DNA from: Arthrobacter sp. FW306-07-I
Lineage (GTDB): Bacteria > Actinomycetota > Actinomycetes > Actinomycetales > Micrococcaceae
Assembly (NCBI RefSeq): GCF_021800405.1
Contig: NZ_CP084550.1
Location: forward strand, 248,001 to 312,000
DNA: 64,000 nt
Direction of reading: 5' to 3'
Shown: positions 24,787-34,374 of the stretch, in pieces
How positions within the stretch are numbered: the stretch's first letter is position 1
Layout: every line of letters starts with the position of its first letter
Translations under genes and position numbers: made by a program
The notes under the pieces: generated by a model
Told to the model about the DNA's origin: nothing
Database searches by the model: none
What the model saw: the letters and a program-made list of their open reading frames with translations, nothing else

Positions 24787-25099
24787 TGGCAGTCTCACAC
24801 CCCCTAGTGAGCCAAGTACCGAGAACCAGAACGGGTCTTGTCTCTGGTAAAGAAACCTAATTGCCCTCCGGCTCCCCGTGAATGCGTAGCTGGTACCTGT
24901 CTTTTCGGTTAGGTGGTACTTGGGAGCCCGGGGTTCGGGGCCGGGTTCGGGGTCTTGCCGCAGGCCACCCTGCCTTCCGCTCCCGCCGCACCGCAGAAAT
25001 GCCCTGCGGGATTGGGTTTGGCACACCCCTTGACGGGCGGAGCGGCACCCCCAACAATATTTCTATAACGTTGTACATATCTAAACCGAGGATACCTTC
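24787..25099. promoter_or_regulatory. divergent promoter region of the ANTAR and arabinofuranosidase genes
   Basis: 313 bp without a gene. For the plus-strand gene, TTGACG at 25030-25035 and AACAAT at 25053-25058 are spaced by 17 bp. A weak inverted motif ACAA (25054-25057) / TTGT (25071-25074) straddles the expected start and could be a LacI-family site. GGGTTCGGGG is repeated directly at 24931-24940 and 24943-24952. The stretch 25055-25090 is unusually AT-rich for this window. Confidence 0.4.
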
Positions 25100-26626
25100 G
25101 TGACCCAGCCAGAACCTGCTGCAGCAAAAATCACCCTTGACCCCTCGTTCGTTGTGGGGCCCGTCCGCCGTCGTACTTTCGGGGCCTTCGTTGAGCACCT
25201 TGGCCGGTGCGTGTACACCGGAATCTTCGAGCCGGACCACCCGGACGCCGACGAGGACGGCTTCCGCAAGGACGTCCTGGCGCTGACCCGCGAGTTGGGG
25301 GTGTCCACCGTCCGCTATCCGGGCGGCAACTTTGTCTCCGGCTACCGCTGGGAGGACGGCGTGGGTCCGGTGGACCAGCGCCCTGTGCGGTTGGATCTGG
25401 CCTGGCACTCCACCGACCCCAACACCGTGGGTGTGGACGAGTTTGCCAAGTGGTCCGCCAAGGCCGGAGTGGAACCGATGATGGCCGTCAACCTGGGAAC
25501 CCGTGGTATCCAGGAGGCGCTGGACCTGCTGGAATATACCAACATCGACGGCGGCACCGCCCTTTCGGAGCGGCGGCGCGCCAACGGGGCGGCGGACGGC
25601 TACGGCATCAAGATGTGGTGCCTGGGCAACGAAATGGACGGCCCGTGGCAAATCGGCCACAAGAACGCGCTGGAGTACGGCCGGCTCGCCGCGGACACCG
25701 CCCGGGCAATGCGCATGGTGGAGCCGGACCTGGAGCTGGTGGCGTGCGGCAGCTCCGGACCCACCATGCCCACGTTCGGTGAGTGGGAGCGGGTAGTGCT
25801 GTCCGAAACCTATGAACTGGTGGACCTGATCTCCGCGCACCAGTACTTCGAGGACTTCGGCGACCTGCAGGAGCACCTCGCTGCCGGGCACAAGATGGAA
25901 GCCTTCATCCGGGACCTCGTGAGCCACATCGACCACGTCAAGTCGGTGAAGAAGTCCGCCAAGCAGGTGAACATCTCCTTCGATGAGTGGAACGTCTGGC
26001 ACATGAGCCGGGACGAATCCAAGGTGCCCACCGGCAAGGACTGGCCGGTGGCCCCCGTGCTGCTGGAGGATACCTACACGGTGGCCGACGCCGTGGTGGT
26101 GGGGGACTTGCTGGTTACGCTGCTCCGGAACACGGACCGCGTCCACTCGGCCAGCCTGGCGCAGCTGGTGAACGTTATCGCGCCCATCATGACCGAGCCC
26201 GGTGGGCGGTCCTGGAAGCAGACCACGTTCCACCCGTTCGCGCTGACCTCGCGGCACGCGTCCGGCACGGTGCTGCAGCTCGCCGTCGAATCCCCGCTGG
26301 TCAGCGGCGGCAAGACGCCGGACTTCACCGCGCTGTCCGCCGTCGCCACGTATGACGCGGACAAGGGCGAGGCAGTGGTGTTCGCGGTAAACCGCTCGGC
26401 AGACTCCGCGCTTACCCTGGATGCTGCCGTGGCCGCGCTGGGCAACGTCCGCGTGGTTGAGGCGGTGACCTACGCCAACAAGGATCCCTACTGGCAGGCC
26501 AGTGCCGACGATTCCACGTCCGTCCTGCCCTCCGAAAACGGAACAGTAAAGGTCGACGGCGGCCACCTCACCGCCGAGCTTCCGGCCGTGTCCTGGTCCA
26601 TGATCCGGCTGTCCGTCAGCGCCTGA
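25100..26626 (+). CDS. alpha-L-arabinofuranosidase, glycoside hydrolase family 51
   Basis: A 508-aa retaining exo-glycosidase that releases terminal arabinofuranose from arabinoxylan or arabinan oligosaccharides. The (beta/alpha)8 barrel carries 'TVRYPGGNFVSGYRW', the acid/base Glu in 'LGNEMDGPWQ' (about residue 173) and the nucleophile Glu in 'SFDEWNVW' (about 295); a beta-sandwich domain completes the C-terminus. There is no signal peptide, so it works on imported oligosaccharides. The start is GTG 25100 with GAGGAT upstream. The LacI gene 0.6 kb downstream is a candidate regulator. Confidence 0.93.
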   Translation: MTQPEPAAAKITLDPSFVVGPVRRRTFGAFVEHLGRCVYTGIFEPDHPDADEDGFRKDVLALTRELGVSTVRYPGGNFVSGYRWEDGVGPVDQRPVRLDLAWHSTDPNTVGVDEFAKWSAKAGVEPMMAVNLGTRGIQEALDLLEYTNIDGGTALSERRRANGAADGYGIKMWCLGNEMDGPWQIGHKNALEYGRLAADTARAMRMVEPDLELVACGSSGPTMPTFGEWERVVLSETYELVDLISAHQYFEDFGDLQEHLAAGHKMEAFIRDLVSHIDHVKSVKKSAKQVNISFDEWNVWHMSRDESKVPTGKDWPVAPVLLEDTYTVADAVVVGDLLVTLLRNTDRVHSASLAQLVNVIAPIMTEPGGRSWKQTTFHPFALTSRHASGTVLQLAVESPLVSGGKTPDFTALSAVATYDADKGEAVVFAVNRSADSALTLDAAVAALGNVRVVEAVTYANKDPYWQASADDSTSVLPSENGTVKVDGGHLTAELPAVSWSMIRLSVSA

Positions 26627-26693
26627 CACGGCGGCTGGGAAGGCGGGGGCGTCCTTATGACGACGGCGGGCCCCAGGTGGGAGGATGGACGGC

Positions 26694-27272
26694 ATGGAAC
26701 TGCACATCACGGGGGATCCCGCCGCGGACAAGTTGTTGAGTGAGGACGCCTTCGCCCTGCTGACCGGCATGTTGCTGGACCAGCAGGTCACCATGGAATC
26801 CGCCTTCGCGGGGCCGGAGAAAATCCGGACCCGCATCGGGTCGCTGGAGCCCGGGGCCATTGCCGCACATGATCCGGCTGCGTTCGTGGAGATGTTCAAG
26901 GAGCGCCCCGCCGTCCATCGCTTTCCCGGCTCCATGGCCGCGCGGGTGCAGGCGCTCGCCGAGGCAGTCCAGAGCGAGTGGGACGGCGACGCCGCAGCCA
27001 TCTGGACCAAGGGATCGCCGGACGGCGCCGAGGTGCTGCGCCGGCTCAAGGCCCTGCCCGGTTTCGGGGAGCAGAAGGCCAGGATCTTTTTGGCCCTGCT
27101 TGGCAAGCAACGCGGCCTTGAGGCGCCGGGGTGGCGGGAAGCAGCGGGCCACTACGGCGAGGAAGGCTCCTACCTCTCCGTAGCGGACATTGTGGACCCG
27201 GAGTCCCTGGCCAAGGTCCGCGCCAGCAAGCAGGCGGCCAAGGCCGCGGCGAAGGCAGGAAAAGAGCGTTAA
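26694..27272 (+). CDS. HhH-GPD type DNA glycosylase-like protein
   Basis: A 192-aa protein of the uncharacterised actinobacterial HhH-GPD group. The helix-hairpin-helix reads 'LKALPGFGEQKARIFLALLG' (about 120-140). The N-terminal 'LLTGMLLDQQVTMESAF' matches the glycosylase fold; the C-terminus is a Lys/Ala-rich basic tail. A role in base-excision repair is an inference from the fold. GGGAGG places the start at ATG 26694 rather than 26685. Its TAA overlaps the ATG of the lacI gene by one base. Confidence 0.82.
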   Translation: MELHITGDPAADKLLSEDAFALLTGMLLDQQVTMESAFAGPEKIRTRIGSLEPGAIAAHDPAAFVEMFKERPAVHRFPGSMAARVQALAEAVQSEWDGDAAAIWTKGSPDGAEVLRRLKALPGFGEQKARIFLALLGKQRGLEAPGWREAAGHYGEEGSYLSVADIVDPESLAKVRASKQAAKAAAKAGKER

Positions 27273-28276
27273 TGGCTGTCACCATGAACGACGTTGCGAG
27301 GGCCGCAGGTGTTTCCCTCAAGACCGTTTCCAACGTCCTGAACGACTACGAATTCATCCGGCCTGCCACCAAGCAGCGCGTGCAGGATGCCATCGCGGAA
27401 CTGGGCTACGAGGCGAACCTCACCGCCCGCAGCCTCCGGTCCGGCAAGACCTCCATGCTGGGCCTGGTCCTGTCCGACCTCTCCGCGCCCTACTATGCCG
27501 AGCTGGCGTCCAAGCTGATGAAGGCCGCGTCCCGCCACGGCTACCGGGTGATGGTGGAGCAGTCCGACGCCGAGCCGTCGGTTGAGCTGGGCGCCCTGCA
27601 GGGGACCTTCCGCCAGCTCACCGACGGGCTGTTGTTCACGCCCCTGGTGGTGGACGCAGATGCCATTGCCGAGCGTGCAGGCAAGAAGCCGCTGGTGATG
27701 CTCGGCGAGCACATCATGGACCCGCGCTTCGACCTGGTCACCATGAAGAACGAGGAAGCCGCGGCTGCGCTGACCAGGCACCTGCTTGGCGGCGGCCGCC
27801 GTCGTATTGCCGTGGTCGGCGCCAACACCGGGGAGTCTGCCGGGACCTCGGGCCTGCGCCTGAACGGCTACCGGAAGGCGCTGGAGGAGGCAGGCGTTCC
27901 GTTCGACGCCGCGCTGATCGCCCCCGCCGAGTGGCGCCGCGACACCGGTGCCGCCGCCGTTGCCGGGCTCCTGGAGTCCGGTGTGGAGTTCGACGCCGTC
28001 TTCGGACTGAATGACGTACTGGCACTCGGTGCCATGCACGAACTGCTGATCCGCGGCGTCAAGGTGCCGCAGGACGTGGCGGTGGCCGGCTTTGACGACA
28101 TCGACGAGGCCCGGTTCGCGTCCCCGTCCCTGACCACCGTCTCACCGGGCATGGACGAGATCGCCGAGCGTTCCATCGGCCTGCTGCTGGACCGGATCGC
28201 CGGCCGCGAGACATCGGAACAGGGTGTGCATGTGGAGGCCGGGTTCGTGCTGAAGGTCCGGGAGTCCGCACCCTAA
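27272..28276 (+). CDS. LacI family transcriptional regulator
   Basis: 334 aa. The helix-turn-helix is 'MNDVARAAGVSLKTVSNVLN' (residues 5-24), hinge 'YEANLTARSLRSGKTS', then the sugar-binding domain with 'VAGFDDIDEARFASPSLTTV' near the C-terminus. The ATG overlaps the preceding stop (TAATG), so it is co-translated with the HhH-GPD gene. The nearest sugar gene is the GH51 arabinofuranosidase, a likely target by proximity only. Confidence 0.92.
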   Translation: MAVTMNDVARAAGVSLKTVSNVLNDYEFIRPATKQRVQDAIAELGYEANLTARSLRSGKTSMLGLVLSDLSAPYYAELASKLMKAASRHGYRVMVEQSDAEPSVELGALQGTFRQLTDGLLFTPLVVDADAIAERAGKKPLVMLGEHIMDPRFDLVTMKNEEAAAALTRHLLGGGRRRIAVVGANTGESAGTSGLRLNGYRKALEEAGVPFDAALIAPAEWRRDTGAAAVAGLLESGVEFDAVFGLNDVLALGAMHELLIRGVKVPQDVAVAGFDDIDEARFASPSLTTVSPGMDEIAERSIGLLLDRIAGRETSEQGVHVEAGFVLKVRESAP

Positions 28277-28373
28277 CTGAACCGCACGGCACATGCCGCC
28301 TCGAAGCAGGGGGTTTCACGTGCCCCGCACACGGGTATCTTTCCGAAACCGGCTCAACGAGGAAAGGTGCCCC

Positions 28374-28931
28374 ATGATTGCCCTCCTGGTCATCGACATG
28401 CAGAACGCATTCTTCGAAACACCCGAACTGGCAGCCCAGCAGGAGCGGGTGGTCAGTGAGTGCAACCGGCTGATTGAAGGGTTCAAGGCAGCCGGACACA
28501 ATGCGCTCCTGGTGGGCACCGAACACGAACGGGACAAGTCCACCTGGACCCTCAGCATGCTTGACGACGACCAGGGGTTCATCTTCCGCGGCAGCGAGCA
28601 GGCCCAGTCGGTGCCGGGGCTCTTGAAGGAGGACCTGCCCCAATTGAACAAGACAAGGGACAGCGGCTTCGTGGGCACCAACCTGCTGGCGCGGTTGCGG
28701 AACTGGGGCGCCGGGGAAGTGGTGCTCGCCGGTGTCTCCACGCACAACTGCATCGCCCAGACCGCCGCGGACGCCTTCGCGCACAACATCCGGGTTACCT
28801 ACGCCAGGGATGCCATGGCCTCGGAGGCTGACCAGGACGCTGCCGACATGCTCCGCATCCTTTCCGCCACGTACCGCCAGCCCATCCAGTCCAGTGATGA
28901 GATCCTCGCCCGGCTCAGCGAAACGAAGTAG
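28374..28931 (+). CDS. isochorismatase-fold cysteine hydrolase
   Basis: 185 aa. The Asp-Lys-Cys triad of the family is visible: 'LLVIDMQNAF' (Asp 8), 'LNKTRDSGF' (Lys about 96) and 'VSTHNCIAQT' (Cys about 132). The start is ATG 28374 (MIALLVIDMQ) with GAGGAAAGG upstream. It lies just before the urease operon on the same strand with a gap of about 95 bp; an amidohydrolase feeding urea or ammonia metabolism is an attractive guess, but the family has many substrates (nicotinamide, carbamoyl compounds, isochorismate). Confidence 0.85.
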   Translation: MIALLVIDMQNAFFETPELAAQQERVVSECNRLIEGFKAAGHNALLVGTEHERDKSTWTLSMLDDDQGFIFRGSEQAQSVPGLLKEDLPQLNKTRDSGFVGTNLLARLRNWGAGEVVLAGVSTHNCIAQTAADAFAHNIRVTYARDAMASEADQDAADMLRILSATYRQPIQSSDEILARLSETK

Positions 28932-29025
28932 GCAGGCGCCCAGCCTGTACTGATACTCCCGAAACCTGGTGGAAACGTGCCGGGCTTACGCTGGCAGCAC
29001 GCCCCAGGCCGTCGAAGGGAACCCC

Positions 29026-29328
29026 ATGCATCTGATGCCGCGTGAGCAGGAAAAGCTCCTGATCGTGGTGGCCGCCGACCTCGCCCGCCGGAGACAGTCC
29101 CGCGGCCTCAGGCTCAACTACCCCGAGGCCGTGGCCATCATCAGCTATGAACTGATTGAGGGGGCCCGCGACGGCCGCAGCGTTGCCGACCTGATGAGCT
29201 ACGGCACCACGCTGCTCAGCCGCGAAGACGTGATGGAGGGCGTGCCGGAGATGATCCACGACGTCCAGATCGAGGCCACCTTCCCCGACGGCACCAAACT
29301 GGTCACCGTCCACAACCCCATCCGGTAA
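29026..29328 (+). CDS. ureA: urease subunit gamma
   Basis: 100 aa, the standard length. Typical string: '[20 protein letters not shown]' near the N-terminus, then '[21 protein letters not shown]', ending '[10 protein letters not shown]'. It is one of three structural subunits of the nickel enzyme that hydrolyses urea to ammonia and carbamate. The start is ATG 29026 with GAAGGGA upstream. First gene of ureABCEFGD; ureB starts 12 bp after its stop. Confidence 0.97.
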   Translation: MHLMPREQEKLLIVVAADLARRRQSRGLRLNYPEAVAIISYELIEGARDGRSVADLMSYGTTLLSREDVMEGVPEMIHDVQIEATFPDGTKLVTVHNPIR

Positions 29329-29339
29329 GGAGTGCGGCA

Positions 29340-29689
29340 ATGATTCCAGGCGAGTACGTCCTCAGGCGAGAGCCCGTGACCGCGAATGCGGGCAGGGAGG
29401 CCATCGAGGTTGCCGTGACCAACACCGGCGACCGGCCCGTGCAGGTGGGTTCCCACTTCCATTTTGCCGAGGCCAATGCGGCCCTGGCCTTTGACCGGGA
29501 GGCAGCCTACGGCCGGCGCCTGGACATCCCGGCGGGGACGGCTGCCCGGTTCGAGCCGGGAGACTCACGCACGGTCCGGCTCATCGAACTGGCCGGCCGC
29601 CGCGAGGTCTACGGGCTCAGCAACGCGGTCAACGGAAAGCTCGACGGCGGTATCCGCCAGGGTGGTTCGGTCGCGGAAGGGGACAGCAA

Positions 29690-29693
<4 letters not shown>
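29340..29693 (+). CDS. ureB: urease subunit beta
   Basis: 117 aa. Signature '[20 protein letters not shown]' at the N-terminus, then '[21 protein letters not shown]' in part, the beta-subunit core. AAGGAG precedes ATG 29340. The stop overlaps the GTG of ureC (GTGA), so expression of the subunits is coupled. The C-terminal 20 residues are Gly/Ser/Asp-rich and variable in the family. Confidence 0.97.
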
Positions 29694-31420
<1,727 letters not shown>

Positions 31421-31453
31421 TCCCGCGAACTCCACACCCCTGAAAGAAACCAC

Positions 31454-31939
31454 GTGATCATCGAACGAGTCCTCGGCAACCTCCATGACTTGCCCGAAAC
31501 CGACCTCGCCGCCTATGCCGGGCTGCACCGCGAGAAGGTCATCCTGCCCAGCGCCCAGCTGGTCAAACGCATACAGCGCGCCACCACGGACCACGGCAAG
31601 GAAATCGGCATCCGCCTCCCCTCCGGCGCCGGCGACCTCCGCGACGGCGACATCCTCCACGTCGAAGAATCCAACATGATCGTGGTGTCCGTCCTGCCCA
31701 CCGACGTCCTGGTCATCGCACCCCGCACCATCACCGAAATGGGCGTCACCGCACACTCCCTCGGCAACCGTCACCTCCAGGCGCAGTTATTTGACGCCGA
31801 GAGTGAGTACAAAGCCGAAGTCATGGTGTGCGCTTACGACCACACCGTCGAGGACTACCTCATCCATGCCGGTGTGCCATACACCCGCCAGGAACGCGTC
31901 CTCCCTGTACCTTTCCGCCATGCTGAGCACTCGCACTAA
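31454..31939 (+). CDS. ureE: urease accessory protein UreE (nickel metallochaperone)
   Basis: 161 aa. The N-terminal peptide-binding domain begins MIIERVLGNLHDL; the C-terminal metal domain has 'TEMGVTAHSLGNRHLQAQLF' (nickel-binding His at about 100). The C-terminal tail is short with a few His (RHAEHSH) rather than a long poly-His tract. The start is GTG 31454 with GAAAG upstream. It delivers Ni(II) to the UreFGD-urease complex. It is followed by a GC-rich palindromic repeat before ureF. Confidence 0.93.
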   Translation: MIIERVLGNLHDLPETDLAAYAGLHREKVILPSAQLVKRIQRATTDHGKEIGIRLPSGAGDLRDGDILHVEESNMIVVSVLPTDVLVIAPRTITEMGVTAHSLGNRHLQAQLFDAESEYKAEVMVCAYDHTVEDYLIHAGVPYTRQERVLPVPFRHAEHSH

Positions 31940-31984
31940 CTCTTCAGCGCTAGGCGCTTCAAACAATTCCTTGGGTGGGTGCGC

Positions 31985-32050
31985 CGCCCCGGGATGGGGG
32001 CCGTGCCCGCTTCGCGGTGCCCGCCACGCCGCGGCCCCCATCCCCGGGCG
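31985..32050. repeat. palindromic intergenic repeat, copy A (41-nt core in a stem)
   Basis: Outer arms 31985-32003 and 32032-32050 pair at 18 of 19 positions. Between and overlapping them lies a 41-nt core (31998-32038) that recurs at 33466-33506 with a single difference. Inside the core, CCGC-TTC-GCGG forms a perfect small hairpin (about 32007-32017). The outer stem sequence (CCCGGGATGG type) is unlike that of copy B. It lies between the ureE stop and the ureF start. Confidence 0.8.
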
Positions 32051-32083
32051 TCGCTTGCTTGCCTCGGCTTGGGTGCGCCTTTC

Positions 32084-32752
32084 GTGAGCGGGTATCAGCT
32101 TGCCCTCCAGCAACTGGTTGATTCCGCCTTGCCTACTGGGGCTTTTGCTCACTCCTTTGGGTTTGAGACGTACATCGATCGGGAGCTCGTTTTTGATGAG
32201 GTGTCCTTTGGGGTTTGGTTGTCCTCGTTCATCTCGCAGTCGCTGACGTATTCGGATGGGTTGGCGGTTCGGCTTTTGTATGAGGGGGCTGATCTCGGGG
32301 AGCTGGATTCTCTTCTTTCTGCTTGCCTGTTGCCTCGGCAGGTTCGGGAGGCTTCCTTCAAGATGGGGTCCCGGCTGCTCGAGATTGGCGGGGAGGTGTT
32401 TCCCTCACCTGCGCTGGGACTGTACCGGGACCTGGTGGCCACTGGGCGGGCCGCCGGGCACCAGCCGCTGGCGTTCGCCGTCGTCGTCCGCTCCCTGGGC
32501 GTGCCGCTCGAGGAAGCGCTCGCCGCCTACCTCTTCGCCACCGTCACGTCCCTGACGCAGAACGCCGTCCGTGCTATCCCCCTGGGCCAGAACGCCGGGC
32601 AGCGGGTCCTGCGGAAAGCGCACGACGACGTCGCTGCCGCCATCGAAGTGATCGCCCGCCTCACGCCGGACGACCTTGGGGCCGTCAGCCCCGGACTGGA
32701 AATTTCACAAATGCGGCACGAACGCCAGCGTGCCCGGATGTTCATGAGCTGA
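32084..32752 (+). CDS. ureF: urease accessory protein UreF
   Basis: 222 aa, all-helical. The family pattern 'LVDSALPTGAFAHSFGFETY' opens the protein, 'SLTQNAVRAIPLGQNAGQRVL' lies at about 160-180, and the C-terminus ends 'SQMRHERQRARMFMS'. It forms the UreFGD complex that gates GTP-dependent nickel insertion. The start is GTG 32084 (VSGYQLALQQ). The first 95 codons or so (to about 32390) use TTT, GGG, GTT, GAT and TTG heavily with almost no C-ending codons; the rest returns to the C-ending usage of ureG and ureC. Confidence 0.93.
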   Translation: MSGYQLALQQLVDSALPTGAFAHSFGFETYIDRELVFDEVSFGVWLSSFISQSLTYSDGLAVRLLYEGADLGELDSLLSACLLPRQVREASFKMGSRLLEIGGEVFPSPALGLYRDLVATGRAAGHQPLAFAVVVRSLGVPLEEALAAYLFATVTSLTQNAVRAIPLGQNAGQRVLRKAHDDVAAAIEVIARLTPDDLGAVSPGLEISQMRHERQRARMFMS

Positions 32753-32776
32753 CTGGCTCAAAGTAGGAGGAACACC

Positions 32777-33391
32777 ATGACTGAACCCATCAAAATCGGC
32801 ATCGGCGGACCCGTCGGCGCCGGCAAGACCCAGCTCGTGGAACGGCTTACCCGGCACATGAGCGGCGGCATCTCCATGGCCGCCATCACCAACGACATCT
32901 ACACCATCGAAGACGCCAAAATCCTCGCCGCCAACGGCATCCTCCCCCCGGACCGGATCATCGGCGTCGAAACCGGCGGTTGCCCCCACACCGCCATCCG
33001 CGAAGACACCTCCATGAACACGGCCGCCATCGAGGAACTCAAGGCCCGGCACCCGGACCTGCAGGTCATCTTCGTTGAATCCGGCGGCGACAACCTCTCC
33101 GCCACCTTCAGCCCCGAACTCGTCGACTTCTCCATCTACATCATCGACGTGGCCCAGGGCGAAAAAATCCCCCGCAAAGCCGGCCAGGGCATGATCAAGT
33201 CCGACCTCTTCATCATCAACAAAACCGACCTCGCACCCCATGTCGGGGCCGACCTCGCCGTCATGGAGCGCGATTCCAAAGAGTTCCGCGGCAACAAACC
33301 GTTCTGCTTCACGAACCTGAAAACCGACGAAGGGCTCGATAAGGTCATCGACTGGATCCGGCACGACGTCCTGATGCTTGATTTGGCATGA
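32777..33391 (+). CDS. ureG: urease accessory GTPase UreG
   Basis: 204 aa. P-loop '[13 protein letters not shown]' (about 9), metal motif '[11 protein letters not shown]' (Cys-Pro-His nickel site), '[15 protein letters not shown]', and base-specificity motif '[12 protein letters not shown]'. It is a SIMIBI-class GTPase that powers nickel delivery. GTAGGAGG upstream gives ATG 32777. The stop codon overlaps the ATG at 33388 that opens the ureD frame. Codon use is strongly C-ending, in contrast to the tracts on both sides. Confidence 0.97.
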   Translation: MTEPIKIGIGGPVGAGKTQLVERLTRHMSGGISMAAITNDIYTIEDAKILAANGILPPDRIIGVETGGCPHTAIREDTSMNTAAIEELKARHPDLQVIFVESGGDNLSATFSPELVDFSIYIIDVAQGEKIPRKAGQGMIKSDLFIINKTDLAPHVGADLAVMERDSKEFRGNKPFCFTNLKTDEGLDKVIDWIRHDVLMLDLA

Positions 33392-34374
33392 GCACGACGG
33401 CGGACTTGGGTTCAGCGCTCGCCTCACCGGGCGCCGGGTTGGCTCCGGCGGCTTCGCCGGATTTTGGGCCGTGCCCGCTTCGCGGTGCCCACCACGCCGC
33501 GGCCCCAAAATCCGGCCTCGCCGCCTCAGTGCGTACGTCACCTATGGGCGAGCTTGAGCTTCGGGTCGCCTTGCGTGGGCAGCGCTCCGTCGCAACGCAT
33601 CAGTACCATCGGGGTGCCTTGAGGGTGCTCCGGCCGCATTATCTCGATGACTCGGGGCAGGTTTGTTATGTCGTCGTGAATCCTGGCGGGGCTTATCTTG
33701 GGGCGGATCTCTTTGTGCTGGATGTGGAGGTGGGGGACTCTGCTTCGTTGTTGTTGACTACCCAGTCCGCTACCAAGGTTTATCGGACTCCCGGGTCTTT
33801 TGCCGAGCAGAGGATGGCTGTCCGGCTGGGGGAGGGGGCGCGGGTGGAGCTGATGCCGGACCAGCTCATTGCGTACCGGGAGGCCCGCTACCGGCAACGG
33901 ACCTCCGTGACCCTCCGGCCGTCGTCGTGCCTTGTCGTGGCCGAGGTGGTGACTCCGGGCTGGTCGCCGGACGGTGCCGTCTTCCGGTACGAGGAAGTCC
34001 GGCTGCGGAATGAGATCCGGGTCGAAACTGGGACCGGTACCGAATTGCTGGCGCTGGACAACCTGCTGATCCGGCCGCCGCTGGGCGATGTCGCCGGGCT
34101 GGGATTTATGGAGGGCTTCAGCCACCTGGGCTCGCTGGTGGTGGTGGATCCACGGGTGGACCAGGCGCTCGCCGACGAACTGCACCAGTTGACGCAGCCG
34201 TTCGACGCCCGGACCGGCCTCTCGCTGACCCGCACCATCGGCGGAACTACCGGGCTGGTGCTGCGCAGCCTGTCGAACAGCACCGAAGAACTCAACCGGC
34301 TGCTCGGCGCCTGCGCCAACCTCCTCCGGGAACGCTGGTTCGGCCAGGGGCCCTTGGACCTGAGGAAGCATTGA
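33388..34374 (+). CDS. ureD: urease accessory protein UreD (UreH)
   Basis: 328 aa from ATG 33388, which overlaps the ureG stop. The conserved protein begins only at '[20 protein letters not shown]' (ATG 33544), which gives 276 aa, the usual length. The first 52 residues are the translation of repeat copy B and its flanks ('[18 protein letters not shown]'), so the true start may be 33544 even though no ribosome site precedes it. UreD core motifs: '[20 protein letters not shown]', '[18 protein letters not shown]', '[11 protein letters not shown]'. It binds apo-urease and UreFG. Codons from 33545 to about 33880 are G/T-ending. Confidence 0.88.
   Translation: MSTTADLGSALASPGAGLAPAASPDFGPCPLRGAHHAAAPKSGLAASVRTSPMGELELRVALRGQRSVATHQYHRGALRVLRPHYLDDSGQVCYVVVNPGGAYLGADLFVLDVEVGDSASLLLTTQSATKVYRTPGSFAEQRMAVRLGEGARVELMPDQLIAYREARYRQRTSVTLRPSSCLVVAEVVTPGWSPDGAVFRYEEVRLRNEIRVETGTGTELLALDNLLIRPPLGDVAGLGFMEGFSHLGSLVVVDPRVDQALADELHQLTQPFDARTGLSLTRTIGGTTGLVLRSLSNSTEELNRLLGACANLLRERWFGQGPLDLRKH
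33447..33525. repeat. palindromic intergenic repeat, copy B (41-nt core in a different stem)
   Basis: The outer arms 33447-33471 and 33500-33525 pair almost fully (GGCGGC, then GCCGGATTTTGGGGCCG-type, one bulge and a 3-nt mismatch). The core 33466-33506 equals copy A's core except one base (A for G in CCC-A/G-CCACG). The stem sequences of the two copies differ, yet each is self-complementary. It is placed between ureG and the conserved part of ureD, in frame with it. Confidence 0.8.

Noticed and set aside
32084..32390. C-to-T deamination as the cause of the G/T-ending codons in ureF
   Set aside because: Gly codons are GGG, not GGT, and first and second positions look normal; simple deamination does not explain this.
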